This document shows positions 31,413 through 39,942 of a stretch of DNA of 64,000 nucleotides, one piece after another. The position numbers were made by a program, and so were the translations under genes. Under the pieces are notes generated by a model. It was not told the DNA's origin and did not search any database. It was given only the letters and a program-made list of their open reading frames with translations. Every line of letters starts with the position of its first letter. The stretch's first letter is position 1. The stretch is from contig SFKX01000004.1 of assembly GCA_004553625.1 (NCBI GenBank), positions 1 through 64,000 of the forward strand, in the 5' to 3' direction. Origin of the DNA: Clostridiales bacterium (lineage in GTDB: Bacteria > Bacillota_A > Clostridia > Oscillospirales > Oscillospiraceae).

Positions 31413-33467
31413 TTAAGCAACCTCGTACCGCTCGATGCTCGCGACGCGCAGCTGCGCGTCCAGGCGGAAGATGACGCCCACCCCCGCGCTGAAAAACGAG
31501 ATCACGCCGCCCTCTTCTTCGGAAATGCTCATCCCGGCGTTGTCGCCGTAGAAGGGCTCGCCGCTGCCGTAGAAGGTCGCGCCGCCCTCGCCGCGCGCCG
31601 CCTCCAACAACTCCTCAAAGCTGGCGAAGCGGTTCGGGAAGCGGGAGACCAGCTCCTGCGCCGTGTCGCCTATCTCTATCCCGCGCAGGCGCGGCGCCTG
31701 CTCCGGGTCCGTGCTGCGGTAGTACTCCACGAGATACGGCTCCGAGCCGCGCCCGCTCAGGACGGTCTGCGGATATGTCATGCTCCACTCCATGCCGCCG
31801 TTCCAGCGCCGCTCGGGCAGGCCGAGGCCCGCGAAGATCTCAAAGGGCCGCGCCCAGGTCGGGACGGGCAGCTCCTCCTCGTCCGCAGAATAGGGCAGGC
31901 TGTACAGAAGCTCCTCGTATTCGGAAAGGCTCCGCTCGCGGAAGTCCACGGGCAGATAGATGTTGTACGCCAGCTCGCACGGCCCGACGTTGGGGACGAA
32001 GGGCCGCTCCGTATCCGTGAAGTCGAAATCGCCCACGGAAAGGCCGAGGTACTTGAGCCGCGCGCGCCCCGCCGAGAGGCTCAGCTCGCCGCTCAGCTCC
32101 TGACCCCAGATCCGGGCCGTGAAGCTGCCGTCCGCCTGCGCCGTGCCGCTCGCGGAGACGGCGCTGAGGCTGTCCTCGGCGTAGTGGTCGCCGGTCTCGC
32201 CCCAGCCCTCGCAGAAGCGGAGCGTGAAGTCCAGCGTCCCGTCCGGCTGCTCCTCCGTCAGGAGCAGCGCAAAGCCGTCCTCGCCGAAGCCCTCCGCCGA
32301 GTAGAGCCGCCGCCCTGCGTCAGCGAGCCGCCCCAGCTCGGCCCCGACTTCGTCCGCGTCCATGTCCATGCGGAAGGCCAGGCGCAGGAGCGTATCCTCC
32401 CGCTCGGCCGCGCCCAGCCCCTCCCAGGCCCGCGCCAGATTCTCCGGCGCCGCCTGATAGAGCCCGTAGAGTGCCTCGGTGTAGGCCTCGGAACAGGCCC
32501 CGTCCAGCCCGAGCCGCGCGCCCAGGAACTTCGCCGCGGCCTCCTCGCTCTCCCCCGCCGCCTCGCCCAGCTCACGCATGAGCGCCAGGGTCTCTTCGCT
32601 CCCCGCGGCCCTTTCGTACTTCGCCCAGTCGAGATGGGCGAGCAGGGGCGAATCCAAAAGCTCCGCCGCCGTCATGGCGGAGATGGGCTCCGGCGCGAAC
32701 CAGGAGCAGAGCGCCGCGTTCGACACCGCGGGGTAGATGTAATAGCGCCCCTCGGACTGCCAGACCGGGCAGCCGTCCTGCGCCGCGCCGAGCGTGAGCG
32801 TGTCCCCGCTCTCGAGCACCAGCTCGAGGTACATGTCAAAGCCGCAGGAGCCGGGGCTGACCGGCTCGGAGGCGGCGAGCAGCGCCTCTATCTGACCGAG
32901 CGCGTCCGGGTCCGTCAGCGTGAAGTCCCCGCCGCAGAAGTTCCGGAGCGTGGCGGAGGCCAGACCGCTTATCTCCCCCGGCTCCGCCGCGGTGCCGAGG
33001 CCCAGGGCGGCCAGCGCGGTCTCGACGTATTCGCGCAGGGGCGCGGCGGCCTGCGCCGGGACGAGTCCCCACGCGCTTATCGTGGTGGCCATGCTCCCGT
33101 CCGTGAGGAAGGCCCAGTAATAGCCCTCCGCGTCCCGGACGCCCAGCCTCAGCTCCTGCACGCCGGGCTCGATGGAGTACTCCAGCTCTTCAGCCTCCCT
33201 GGCTGCGGCGAAGAGCGCGGCGAGCTCCGTCTGGTCCTCCGGGACCCAGTAGCGCAGCTCCCCGCCCGCCTCCGTGGGCGAGACAAAGACGCAGAGCTTC
33301 CCCTCGGCGGGCTCCGCCGCGAGCTCGCCGGAGACGGCGGGCGCGCTTGTCCCGGCGTCCGGGCTCGGCTCCGGCTCCCCGGCGGGCGCGCCGCAGGCCG
33401 CGCAGAAAAGGCAGAGCGCGGCGGCCAGGGCCGTGAGGACAAGGCCGCGGTGTGCAAGACGTTTCAT
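31413..33467 (-). CDS. Large secreted lipoprotein, function unknown
   Basis: From the ATG at 33467 (GGAGGGACG upstream) 684 residues are encoded. A signal peptide MKRLAHRGLVLTALAAALCL ends at a cysteine in FCAACGAPAGE, a plausible lipobox. A Pro/Glu/Ser-rich linker follows. The mature part is mostly acidic beta-rich sequence without a motif I can name. Short repeated-looking segments, such as the RYYIYPA and GRYYIY-like and SDGSM...AWG regions, suggest several similar extracellular domains. In-frame sequence upstream of 33467 crosses the promoter and is not coding. A consensus promoter and inverted repeat precede the gene, and structured repeat copy 1 directly follows its stop. The outer-surface location is inferred from the lipobox. 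Confidence 0.8.
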   Translation of the reverse strand: MKRLAHRGLVLTALAAALCLFCAACGAPAGEPEPSPDAGTSAPAVSGELAAEPAEGKLCVFVSPTEAGGELRYWVPEDQTELAALFAAAREAEELEYSIEPGVQELRLGVRDAEGYYWAFLTDGSMATTISAWGLVPAQAAAPLREYVETALAALGLGTAAEPGEISGLASATLRNFCGGDFTLTDPDALGQIEALLAASEPVSPGSCGFDMYLELVLESGDTLTLGAAQDGCPVWQSEGRYYIYPAVSNAALCSWFAPEPISAMTAAELLDSPLLAHLDWAKYERAAGSEETLALMRELGEAAGESEEAAAKFLGARLGLDGACSEAYTEALYGLYQAAPENLARAWEGLGAAEREDTLLRLAFRMDMDADEVGAELGRLADAGRRLYSAEGFGEDGFALLLTEEQPDGTLDFTLRFCEGWGETGDHYAEDSLSAVSASGTAQADGSFTARIWGQELSGELSLSAGRARLKYLGLSVGDFDFTDTERPFVPNVGPCELAYNIYLPVDFRERSLSEYEELLYSLPYSADEEELPVPTWARPFEIFAGLGLPERRWNGGMEWSMTYPQTVLSGRGSEPYLVEYYRSTDPEQAPRLRGIEIGDTAQELVSRFPNRFASFEELLEAARGEGGATFYGSGEPFYGDNAGMSISEEEGGVISFFSAGVGVIFRLDAQLRVASIERYEVA

Positions 33468-33485
33468 TTTTCGTCCCTCCTTGGC

Positions 33486-33497
33486 AGACATCTGTCT
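33486..33497 (-). promoter_or_regulatory. Inverted repeat at the lipoprotein gene transcription start
   Basis: AGACA-TC-TGTCT (33486-33497) lies just downstream of the -10 element, covering about +1 to +12. It is a candidate repressor site. Confidence 0.45.
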
Positions 33498-33503
33498 ACT
33501 GCG

Positions 33504-33532
33504 AGGATAATGGAAATCCCACCCTTTGTCAA
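33504..33532 (-). promoter_or_regulatory. Promoter of the lipoprotein gene
   Basis: On the minus strand TTGACA (33527-33532) and TATCCT (33504-33509) are 17 bases apart. Confidence 0.8.
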
Positions 33533-33628
33533 GCCCGCGGGGCGCGGGGCGTAGTTTGTACAAACTGCCGGGAAAGGGGGCAAAAAGCGGTCGAAACTGC
33601 GCAAAAGGGGCGATTTTTGTTTTGGGCG

Positions 33629-33657
33629 TTGACAAAGTTTTTGGTCCGGCGTAGAAT
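33629..33657 (+). promoter_or_regulatory. Promoter of the pyrCKDFEBI operon
   Basis: TTGACA (33629-33634), 17 bases, TAGAAT (33652-33657). The start is predicted near 33664. Confidence 0.85.
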
Positions 33658-33670
33658 ATAGAAAATGTTT

Positions 33671-33693
33671 TAGCCCGCCCTTTCCGCGGGCTA
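33671..33693 (+). promoter_or_regulatory. 5'-end hairpin in the pyr operon leader
   Basis: TAGCCCGC (33671-33678), loop CCTTTCC, GCGGGCTA (33686-33693) forms a perfect 8-bp stem within about 10 nt of the predicted transcript start. No T-run follows it and no PyrR-type anti-antiterminator sequence is visible. Confidence 0.6.
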
Positions 33694-33720
33694 TAAGACT
33701 GTCTTGAGGGGGCCGGTCCG

Positions 33721-34986
33721 GTGGGCGCGTTCGTGATAAGAGGCTGCGAGATATATCTGGGCGGGGCCTTCGTTCCCGCGGAGCTGGAAGTCAGGGGCGG
33801 CGTAGTGACAGCCCTGGGCGGCGGCATTGTCCCCGGCGAAGGGGCCAGTGTTTACAATTTCAAAAACTGCATCGTGGTTCCGGGTCTTGCAGATGTTCAC
33901 GTGCATCTGCGGGAGCCGGGCTTTTCTTATAAGGAGACGGTCGCCTCAGGCACCCGGGCGGCGGCGCGCTCGGGCTACGCGGCCCTCTGCGCCATGCCGA
34001 ACCTCTCGCCCGTCCCGGAGGACGCGGCCACGCTGGCGCAGGAGCTGGACATCATACGCCGCGACGCGGTGATAGACGTCCTGCCCTACGGGGCGATAAC
34101 GCGCGGGCAAAAGGGCGCGCAGCTCGCGGACATGGCGGCGATGTCGCCCAATGTCTGCGGCTTTTCGGACGACGGGCGCGGGGTGCAGTCGCGGGAGCTG
34201 ATGCGCGCGGCCATGCTGGAGGCAAAGCGCCTGGGGAAGCCCATCGCCGCCCACTGCGAGGACAACTCCCTCCTGCGCGGGGGATATATACATGACGGCG
34301 AGTACGCAAAGGCCCACGGCCACCGGGGCATCTGCTCGGAGTCCGAGTGGGGGCCCATCGCGCGGGACATAGAGCTCCTGCGCGAGACGGGCTGCGCCTA
34401 CCACGTCTGCCACATCTCGACGGCGGAGAGCGCCGCGCTCATCCGCTCCGCCAAGCGCGAGGGCCTCGACATAACTTGCGAGACCGCCCCGCACTACCTC
34501 CTCCTCTCGGATTCGGACCTGCAGGAGGACGGGCGCTTCAAGATGAACCCGCCGCTCCGCTCTGAGCGGGACAGGCTCGCCCTCATAGAGGCCCTGCGCG
34601 ACGGGACGATAGACATCCTCGCCACGGACCACGCGCCGCACTCGGCGGAGGAGAAGTCCCGCGGGCTCGCGGGCAGCGCCTTCGGCATCACCGGGCTGGA
34701 GACGGCCTTCCCCCTGCTCTGGACGGGCCTCGTGGAACCGGGGATAATAAGCCGGGAGCGGCTGGTGGAGCTCATGAGCACGGCCCCGGCGCGCCGCTTC
34801 GGCATAGAGAGCGGCATAGAGCCGGGCGGCCCGGCGACCTTCGCCGTGTTCGAGACGGAAACGACTTACAGGATAGACCCGGAGCGCTTCGCCTCCAAGG
34901 GCCGGGCGACTCCCTTCGCGGGCCGCGAGGTGCGCGGCCGCTGCGTTTTGAACGTCGTGAGAGGCCGGGAGGTGTGGCGCGCGTGA
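33721..34986 (+). CDS. pyrC: Dihydroorotase
   Basis: PyrC cyclises carbamoyl-aspartate to dihydroorotate. The 421-residue type I (amidohydrolase) enzyme has the metal motif DVHVHLREPGFSYKE near residue 58 and metal-binding histidines around HCED and HVCHIST. The catalytic Asp is in LATDHAPHS near 303. It starts at GTG 33721 with GAGGGGG 8 bases upstream. It heads a tightly packed seven-gene operon in which nearly every junction overlaps by 4-8 bases; here the pyrC stop overlaps the pyrK GTG. The operon has its own strong promoter and a hairpin leader. Confidence 0.96.
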   Translation: MGAFVIRGCEIYLGGAFVPAELEVRGGVVTALGGGIVPGEGASVYNFKNCIVVPGLADVHVHLREPGFSYKETVASGTRAAARSGYAALCAMPNLSPVPEDAATLAQELDIIRRDAVIDVLPYGAITRGQKGAQLADMAAMSPNVCGFSDDGRGVQSRELMRAAMLEAKRLGKPIAAHCEDNSLLRGGYIHDGEYAKAHGHRGICSESEWGPIARDIELLRETGCAYHVCHISTAESAALIRSAKREGLDITCETAPHYLLLSDSDLQEDGRFKMNPPLRSERDRLALIEALRDGTIDILATDHAPHSAEEKSRGLAGSAFGITGLETAFPLLWTGLVEPGIISRERLVELMSTAPARRFGIESGIEPGGPATFAVFETETTYRIDPERFASKGRATPFAGREVRGRCVLNVVRGREVWRA

Positions 34987-35714
34987 GAAAGGGCGTATTT
35001 ACACTCGCCGGGGCGGAGTTTGCGGCCCCGGGCCTGCGCCTCCTGCGCCTGCGGGGCGATACGGAAGGCGCGGCGGGGCCGGGTAAGTTCGTGGAGGTCT
35101 CGCTGCCGGGCTTCTTTCTGCGGCGGCCCTTTTCGGTCTGCGGCGTGGAGGGAGACGAGCTGACCCTCGCCGTGAAGCTGGCGGGCCGGGGTACTCAGGC
35201 GCTGCACGAGCTGCCCGCGGGCGCGCAGCTGGAAGTGCTCACGGGCCTCGGCAGGGGCTTTGACCTCGCCCGCTCGGGCGGCGCTCCCCTGCTGCTCGGC
35301 GGCGGCAGCGGAACAGCGCCGATGCTCTACCTCGCGCGTGAGCTGGCGGCGCTCGGGACCCGCCCCGCCGCGGCCCTCGGCTTCGGCACGGCGGCGGAGT
35401 GCTGCTTCGAGCGGGAGTTCCGGGAGGTCTGCTCCGACCTGCGCGTGTTCACGCAGGACGGCTCGCGCGGCGAGCGCGGGCTCGTGACTCAGGCGCTGGA
35501 GCGCGGCGGATACAGCTTCGTCTACGCCTGCGGCCCCCTGCCCATGCTCCGGGCCGTGGACGAAAAAAGCGCCGCGCCCGGCCAGTTCTCGCTGGAGGCG
35601 CGGATGGGCTGCGGCTTCGGGGCCTGCATGGGCTGCACGGTGGAAACGAAAAACGGCCCCCGGCGCGTCTGCCGGGACGGCCCGGTGTTCGGGCTCGGGG
35701 AGGTGCGCTGGTGA
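34983..35714 (+). CDS. pyrK: Dihydroorotate dehydrogenase B, electron-transfer subunit
   Basis: PyrK carries FAD and a [2Fe-2S] cluster and passes electrons from PyrD's FMN to NAD+. From GTG 34983 (GGGAGG, 10-base spacing; GTGA overlap with pyrC) about 243 residues are encoded. It has the FAD motif RRPFSVCG, an NAD-binding loop LLLGGGSGTAPMLYLA near 100, and the cluster motif CGFGACMGCTVETK plus a fourth Cys in RRVCRDGP. An upstream GTG at 34974 touches the ribosome site and is rejected. The PyrK/PyrD pair marks the NAD-linked class 1B enzyme suited to anaerobes. Confidence 0.95.
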   Translation: MRKGVFTLAGAEFAAPGLRLLRLRGDTEGAAGPGKFVEVSLPGFFLRRPFSVCGVEGDELTLAVKLAGRGTQALHELPAGAQLEVLTGLGRGFDLARSGGAPLLLGGGSGTAPMLYLARELAALGTRPAAALGFGTAAECCFEREFREVCSDLRVFTQDGSRGERGLVTQALERGGYSFVYACGPLPMLRAVDEKSAAPGQFSLEARMGCGFGACMGCTVETKNGPRRVCRDGPVFGLGEVRW

Positions 35715-36625
35715 ATACAAAGGTCAGGCTCTGCGGGCTGGAGCTGGATAATCCCATAATCCCCGCCTCCGGCACCTTCGGCTACGGCGCGGAGTTCGCG
35801 GAGCTTTACGACATAAACTGCCTCGGGACCTTCTCCTTCAAGGGGACGACGCGCGCGCCGCGCTTCGGGAACCCCGGCCCGAGGATAGCGGAGGCCCCCT
35901 CGGGGCTCTTAAATTCCGTCGGCCTCCAGAACCCCGGCGTGGACGCGGTGATAGCCGAGGAGCTGCCCCGGCTGCGGCAGGTGTTCCACAAACCCGTGAT
36001 GGCGAACGTCTGCGGCTTCTCCGTGGAGGAATACGTCGAGGTCGCGGCAAAGTTCGATAACTGCCCCGAGGTCGGCTGGCTCGAGGTGAATATAAGCTGC
36101 CCCAACGTCCACGGCGGGGGCATGGGCTTCGGCACGAGCTGCGAGAGCGCGGCCGAGGTCACCCGCGCGGTGAAGGCCGCGGTGAGAAAACCCGTCATCG
36201 TGAAGCTCACGCCGAACGTGACGGACATCGCGGAGATAGCGCGCGCCTGCGAGGCGGCGGGCGCGGACGGGCTTTCCCTCATAAACACGCTTCTCGCCCT
36301 GCGGATAGACCCCGCCGCGCGCCGCCCGGTGCTAAAAAACCTCACGGGCGGGCTCTCCGGCCCGGCGGTGTTCCCGGTGGCTCTCCGGATGGTCTGGCAG
36401 GTGTACGAGGCGGTGGACATCCCCATCATCGGCATGGGCGGGGTGAGCTCGGCGGAGGACGCGGTGGAGATGCTGCTCGCGGGCGCGACGGCGGTGGGCG
36501 TCGGCGCGGCGAACCTGCGGGACCCCTTCGCCTCGCGGGACATAGCCGCGGCCCTGCCCGCGGTCATGGAGAGATACGGAATAGACAAGCTCGAAGATAT
36601 AATAGGAGGCGCGCACAATGGCTAA
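35711..36625 (+). CDS. pyrD: Dihydroorotate dehydrogenase B, catalytic subunit
   Basis: PyrD oxidises dihydroorotate to orotate with FMN. From GTG 35711 (GGGGAGG, 7-base spacing; GTGA overlap with pyrK) 304 residues form a TIM barrel. Substrate-binding segments are GTFGYG and SVGLQNPG. Catalytic cysteine context NISCPNVHGGG is near residue 128, and FMN loops are GGLSGPAVFPVA and IIGMGGVSSAEDA. The Cys base and the pyrK partner define class 1B. Its last eight bases overlap pyrF. Confidence 0.96.
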   Translation: MNTKVRLCGLELDNPIIPASGTFGYGAEFAELYDINCLGTFSFKGTTRAPRFGNPGPRIAEAPSGLLNSVGLQNPGVDAVIAEELPRLRQVFHKPVMANVCGFSVEEYVEVAAKFDNCPEVGWLEVNISCPNVHGGGMGFGTSCESAAEVTRAVKAAVRKPVIVKLTPNVTDIAEIARACEAAGADGLSLINTLLALRIDPAARRPVLKNLTGGLSGPAVFPVALRMVWQVYEAVDIPIIGMGGVSSAEDAVEMLLAGATAVGVGAANLRDPFASRDIAAALPAVMERYGIDKLEDIIGGAHNG

Positions 36626-37325
36626 GGACGTGATAATCGCCTGCGACTTCCCGACTCGGGAGCGCACGCTGGCCTTTCTGGACGGGTTCGGAGAGGAAAG
36701 GCCGTATGTAAAGATCGGCATGGAGCTCTTCTACGCCGAAGGCCCGGGCATCGTCCGGGAGATAAAGGCCCGGGGCCACGAGATCTTCCTGGACCTCAAA
36801 CTCTGCGACATCCCGAACACCGTGAAGAGCGCGATGCGCGTCCTGCGCGGGACGGGCGCGGACATGATAAACCTCCACGCCTTCGGCACTCGGGAGATGA
36901 TGGAGGCGGCGCTGGAGGGGCTGACCGGCCCGGACGGGGCGCGGCCCCTGCTCATCGCGGTGACGCAGCTCACCTCGACGAGCGAGGAGCGGATGCGGCG
37001 CGAGCTGCTCATAGACCGCCCGCTCGCGGAGGTCTGCCTGGAGTACGCGGAGAACGCGCGGCTCGCGGGGCTGGACGGCGTGGTCTGCTCGCCGTTGGAG
37101 GCGGGCGCGGTGCACGAAAAATGCGGCGCGGCCTTCCTCACCGTGACGCCCGGCGTCCGCTTTGCGGGCGGGGACAAGGGCGACCAGGTCCGCGTCACGA
37201 CTCCGGAGCGCGCCGGCCAGCTCGGCTCGGACTACATCGTCGTCGGCCGGCCGATAACCGGCGCGGAGGACCCCGTCGCGGCCTGGCGTCGCTGCGTTTC
37301 GGAATTCATGGGAGGTGCAAAATGA
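36618..37325 (+). CDS. pyrF: Orotidine 5'-phosphate decarboxylase
   Basis: PyrF decarboxylates OMP to UMP, the last step of the pathway. The 235-residue barrel has VIIACDFPTRE at the start and the catalytic Asp-Lys-Asp set in FLDLKLCDIPNTVKSAMRV near residue 58. The phosphate loop TPGVRF and the GRPIT segment lie near the C-terminus. ATG 36618 lies inside pyrD, preceded by AGGAGG. Its stop overlaps the pyrE start as ATGA. This is the shorter group I form common in Firmicutes. Confidence 0.96.
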   Translation: MAKDVIIACDFPTRERTLAFLDGFGEERPYVKIGMELFYAEGPGIVREIKARGHEIFLDLKLCDIPNTVKSAMRVLRGTGADMINLHAFGTREMMEAALEGLTGPDGARPLLIAVTQLTSTSEERMRRELLIDRPLAEVCLEYAENARLAGLDGVVCSPLEAGAVHEKCGAAFLTVTPGVRFAGGDKGDQVRVTTPERAGQLGSDYIVVGRPITGAEDPVAAWRRCVSEFMGGAK

Positions 37326-37969
37326 GCGATATAAGAGCGGAAGTTGCGCGCGGCCTTCTGGCCATAGGCGCGGTGTTCCTGCGTCCCGAGGAGCCCTTCA
37401 CCTGGGCCAGCGGGATAAAAAGCCCCATCTACTGCGACAACCGCCTCATCCTGACGGCGCCCGAGGTGCGGGACATGGTCGAGGCCGCCATAGCGGAGAC
37501 GGTCCGGCGCGAGTTCCCGGGGGCGGAAGCGCTCATGGGAACGGCGACTGCGGGCATCGCCCACGCGGCGATAGCGGCCCACCTCCTGGGCCTGCCCATG
37601 GGCTACGTGCGCTCCGGCGCGAAGGACCACGGGCGTCAGAACCGCATCGAGGGCAGGCTGCGCGAGGGCGAAAAGGTCGTCGTCATCGAGGACCTCATCT
37701 CCACGGGCGGCAGCCTCATAGAGACGGTGGAGGCCCTGCGCGAGGCCGGGGCCGAGGTGCTGGGCGCGGTGTCCATCTTCACCTACGGGATGGAAAAGGG
37801 CAAGGAGAGGCTCGCTGAGGCGCAGGTCCGCACAGTCAGCCTGACGGACTTTGACGAGATAGTGAGGGCCGCAGAGGCGGAGGGATATATCCCCGCGCAC
37901 ACGGTGCCGGGGCTTCTGGCCTTCCGCGCGAACCCCTCGGACGAGAGCTGGATGGGAGGCAGAAAATGA
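37322..37969 (+). CDS. pyrE: Orotate phosphoribosyltransferase
   Basis: PyrE joins orotate to PRPP to form OMP. From ATG 37322 (GGGAGG upstream; ATGA overlap with pyrF) 215 residues are encoded. A flexible N-terminal part has FTWASGIKSPIYCDNR. The catalytic loop has SGAKDHGRQNRIEG, and the PRPP signature VVVIEDLISTGGSLIE is near residue 120. The adjacent order pyrF-pyrE puts the two enzymes, fused in some organisms, next to each other. It overlaps pyrB by four bases. Confidence 0.96.
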   Translation: MSDIRAEVARGLLAIGAVFLRPEEPFTWASGIKSPIYCDNRLILTAPEVRDMVEAAIAETVRREFPGAEALMGTATAGIAHAAIAAHLLGLPMGYVRSGAKDHGRQNRIEGRLREGEKVVVIEDLISTGGSLIETVEALREAGAEVLGAVSIFTYGMEKGKERLAEAQVRTVSLTDFDEIVRAAEAEGYIPAHTVPGLLAFRANPSDESWMGGRK

Positions 37970-38877
37970 GACACCTTATAGATATATTGGACCTCAGCAC
38001 GGAGGAGATAAAGGCCATACTGGACCAGGCGGACGAGATCATCGCCCACCCGGAGGAATACCGCGAGAGGTGCAGGTATAAAAAACTCGCCACGCTCTTC
38101 TTCGAGCCCTCGACGAGGACGCGCCTTTCCTTCGAAGCCGCGATGCTGGAGCTCGGCGGGAGCGTGCTGGGCTTTTCGGAGGCGTCGAGCAGCTCGGCGG
38201 CGAAGGGCGAGAGCGTCGCGGACACGGTCCGCGTCGTGGGCTGCTACGCGGACATAATCGCCATGCGCCACCCGAAGGAGGGCGCGCCGATGGTCGCGGC
38301 CATGCACTCCACCGTCCCGGTCATCAACGCGGGCGACGGCGGCCACAACCACCCGACGCAGACCCTGACGGACCTCCTCACCATCCGGCGCGAGCGCGGC
38401 AGCCTGGATAACTTCACGATCGGCCTGTGCGGGGACCTCAAGTTCGGCCGGACGGTGCACTCGCTCATAGAGGCGCTCTCCCGCAGCACGGGCGTAAAGT
38501 TCGTGCTCATCTCCCCGGAGGAGCTGAAGCTGCCGAGCTACATCAAAAAGGACGTGCTCCAGGCCAAGGGCCTCGAATACAGGCAGGAGACGGACCTCGC
38601 CGCGGTCATGCCGGAGCTGGACATCCTCTACATGACCCGCGTCCAGCGCGAGCGCTTCTTCAACGAGGAGGACTACCTCCGTCTGAAGGACAGCTACATC
38701 CTCACCCCGGAGAAGCTGGCCGGGGCGAAAGCTGACCTGCGCATCCTCCACCCGCTGCCGAGGGTGAACGAGATCTCCACCGCCATAGACGCGGACCCCC
38801 GCGCCTGCTATTTCCGCCAGGCGCTCTGCGGCAAGTTCGTCCGCATGGCGCTCATCCTGAAGCTGCTGGAGGCGTAA
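37966..38877 (+). CDS. pyrB: Aspartate carbamoyltransferase catalytic chain
   Basis: PyrB condenses carbamoyl phosphate with aspartate. The 303 residues have the carbamoyl-phosphate motif FEPSTRTRLSFEAAM near residue 46. NAGDGGHNHPTQTLTD is near 124, and the aspartate-binding end segment LRILHPLPRVNEI is near 260. GGGAGG precedes the ATG, which overlaps the pyrE stop. A pyrI gene follows 4 bases later, so the enzyme is likely the allosteric c6r6 holoenzyme regulated by nucleotides. Confidence 0.97.
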   Translation: MRHLIDILDLSTEEIKAILDQADEIIAHPEEYRERCRYKKLATLFFEPSTRTRLSFEAAMLELGGSVLGFSEASSSSAAKGESVADTVRVVGCYADIIAMRHPKEGAPMVAAMHSTVPVINAGDGGHNHPTQTLTDLLTIRRERGSLDNFTIGLCGDLKFGRTVHSLIEALSRSTGVKFVLISPEELKLPSYIKKDVLQAKGLEYRQETDLAAVMPELDILYMTRVQRERFFNEEDYLRLKDSYILTPEKLAGAKADLRILHPLPRVNEISTAIDADPRACYFRQALCGKFVRMALILKLLEA

Positions 38878-38881
38878 CGAC

Positions 38882-39307
38882 ATGAATATAGACGCTATCA
38901 GAAACGGCATAGTCATAGACCACATCCGCTCCGGCGGGGCGATGGAGCTCTACCGGCTCCTGCACCTGGACAAGCTGGACTGCACCGTGGCGATAATAAA
39001 GAACGCGCCGAGCGAGGTCATGGGCCGCAAGGACATAATAAAGATAGACTCGACGGCGGACATAGACCTCGCCGTCATCGGCTACGTGGACCCGGGCGCG
39101 ACGATAAACGTCATCCGCGACGGCAAGCTCGTGGAAAAGCGGAAGCTGACGATGCCGGAGCGCATCGTGAACGTCCTGCGCTGCAAGAACCCGCGCTGCA
39201 TAACGAGCGTGGAGCCGGACCTTCCGCAGATATTCAAGCTGACCAGCCCGGAGACGCACACCTACCGCTGCATCTACTGCGAGACAAAGGCCGAGGCCAA
39301 TCAATAA
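38882..39307 (+). CDS. pyrI: Aspartate carbamoyltransferase regulatory chain
   Basis: PyrI binds ATP, CTP or UTP and modulates PyrB. The 141 residues comprise an N-terminal nucleotide-binding domain (IRNGIVIDHIRSGGAMELYR at the start). A C-terminal zinc domain has the four cysteines in CKNPRC and YRCIYCE (CxxxxC ... CxxC), which clamp the catalytic chains. It is the last gene of the pyr operon and is followed directly by a strong terminator. With feedback at this step, the lack of a visible PyrR-type attenuator is less surprising. Confidence 0.97.
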   Translation: MNIDAIRNGIVIDHIRSGGAMELYRLLHLDKLDCTVAIIKNAPSEVMGRKDIIKIDSTADIDLAVIGYVDPGATINVIRDGKLVEKRKLTMPERIVNVLRCKNPRCITSVEPDLPQIFKLTSPETHTYRCIYCETKAEANQ

Positions 39308-39309
39308 GA

Positions 39310-39338
39310 AAAGCGCCGCCCGAAAAGGGCGGCGCTTT
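39310..39338 (+). terminator. Terminator of the pyr operon, probably bidirectional
   Basis: AAAGCGCCGCCC (39310-39321), loop GAAAA, GGGCGGCGCTTT (39327-39338). A and T residues flank the stem, so it can also end the convergent nitroreductase transcript. Confidence 0.88.
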
Positions 39339-39349
39339 CGCGTTTTTCG

Positions 39350-39874
39350 TCATCTTATGATGCGGTAATAGCCGGGCTTTCTCTCCGCGGGGCTGGGTTC
39401 GGGACCCTCGGGGTAGCCGAGGATGCAGGAGCCGACGCCCGTCCACTCGCCTTCCACGCCCCATTTTTTGAGCAGGGCCTGGCCGTCCGGGCGCTCGAAG
39501 GTCTCGCGGATACGGTTTATCCAGCAGGAGCCGAGGCCGAGGGCGTGCGCGGCGTTCATGAGGTTGCCGAGGACGAGCGAGCCGTCCTGGACTCCGCTGG
39601 GCCTGCCCGTCGGGTAGAGGACGAGGACGACTGTGGGCGCCCCGTAGAAGGAGCGGGCGCCGGGCGTCCCGCGGATCTCGTCGTTTATGCGCTCCAGCTC
39701 GGCGATGTCCGCCGGGTCCTGGACGGCTAGCATGATCGGGGACTGCCTGCCCATCGCCGTGGGCGCGTAGGTCCCGGCGTCGAGGACGGTGAGCAGCTCC
39801 GCGTCGTCGATCTGCTTGGGGGAATATTTTCTCACGCTTCTGCGCGTGAAGAGGTTTTTCAAAGCGTCGTTCAT
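39350..39874 (-). CDS. Nitroreductase family flavoprotein
   Basis: This FMN-dependent NAD(P)H oxidoreductase family acts on nitro compounds, quinones or similar substrates. From the ATG at 39874 (GGAGGTG upstream) 174 residues are encoded: MNDALKNLFTRRSVRKYSPK, the typical FMN-binding RRSxRxY opening. APTAMGRQSP follows near 36, LGSCWINR near 117, and a C-terminal LGYPEGPEPSPAERKP segment with the usual LGYP. In-frame sequence upstream to 39931 crosses the ribosome site and is not coding. The physiological substrate cannot be read from sequence. It converges on pyrI with a shared terminator. Confidence 0.92.
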   Translation of the reverse strand: MNDALKNLFTRRSVRKYSPKQIDDAELLTVLDAGTYAPTAMGRQSPIMLAVQDPADIAELERINDEIRGTPGARSFYGAPTVVLVLYPTGRPSGVQDGSLVLGNLMNAAHALGLGSCWINRIRETFERPDGQALLKKWGVEGEWTGVGSCILGYPEGPEPSPAERKPGYYRIIR

Positions 39875-39942
39875 GTCTGCACCTCCGCAAGATATCCTCA
39901 ATATTATAGGCCCCCCGCGGAGGAAAGTCAATCACGGCCCGC

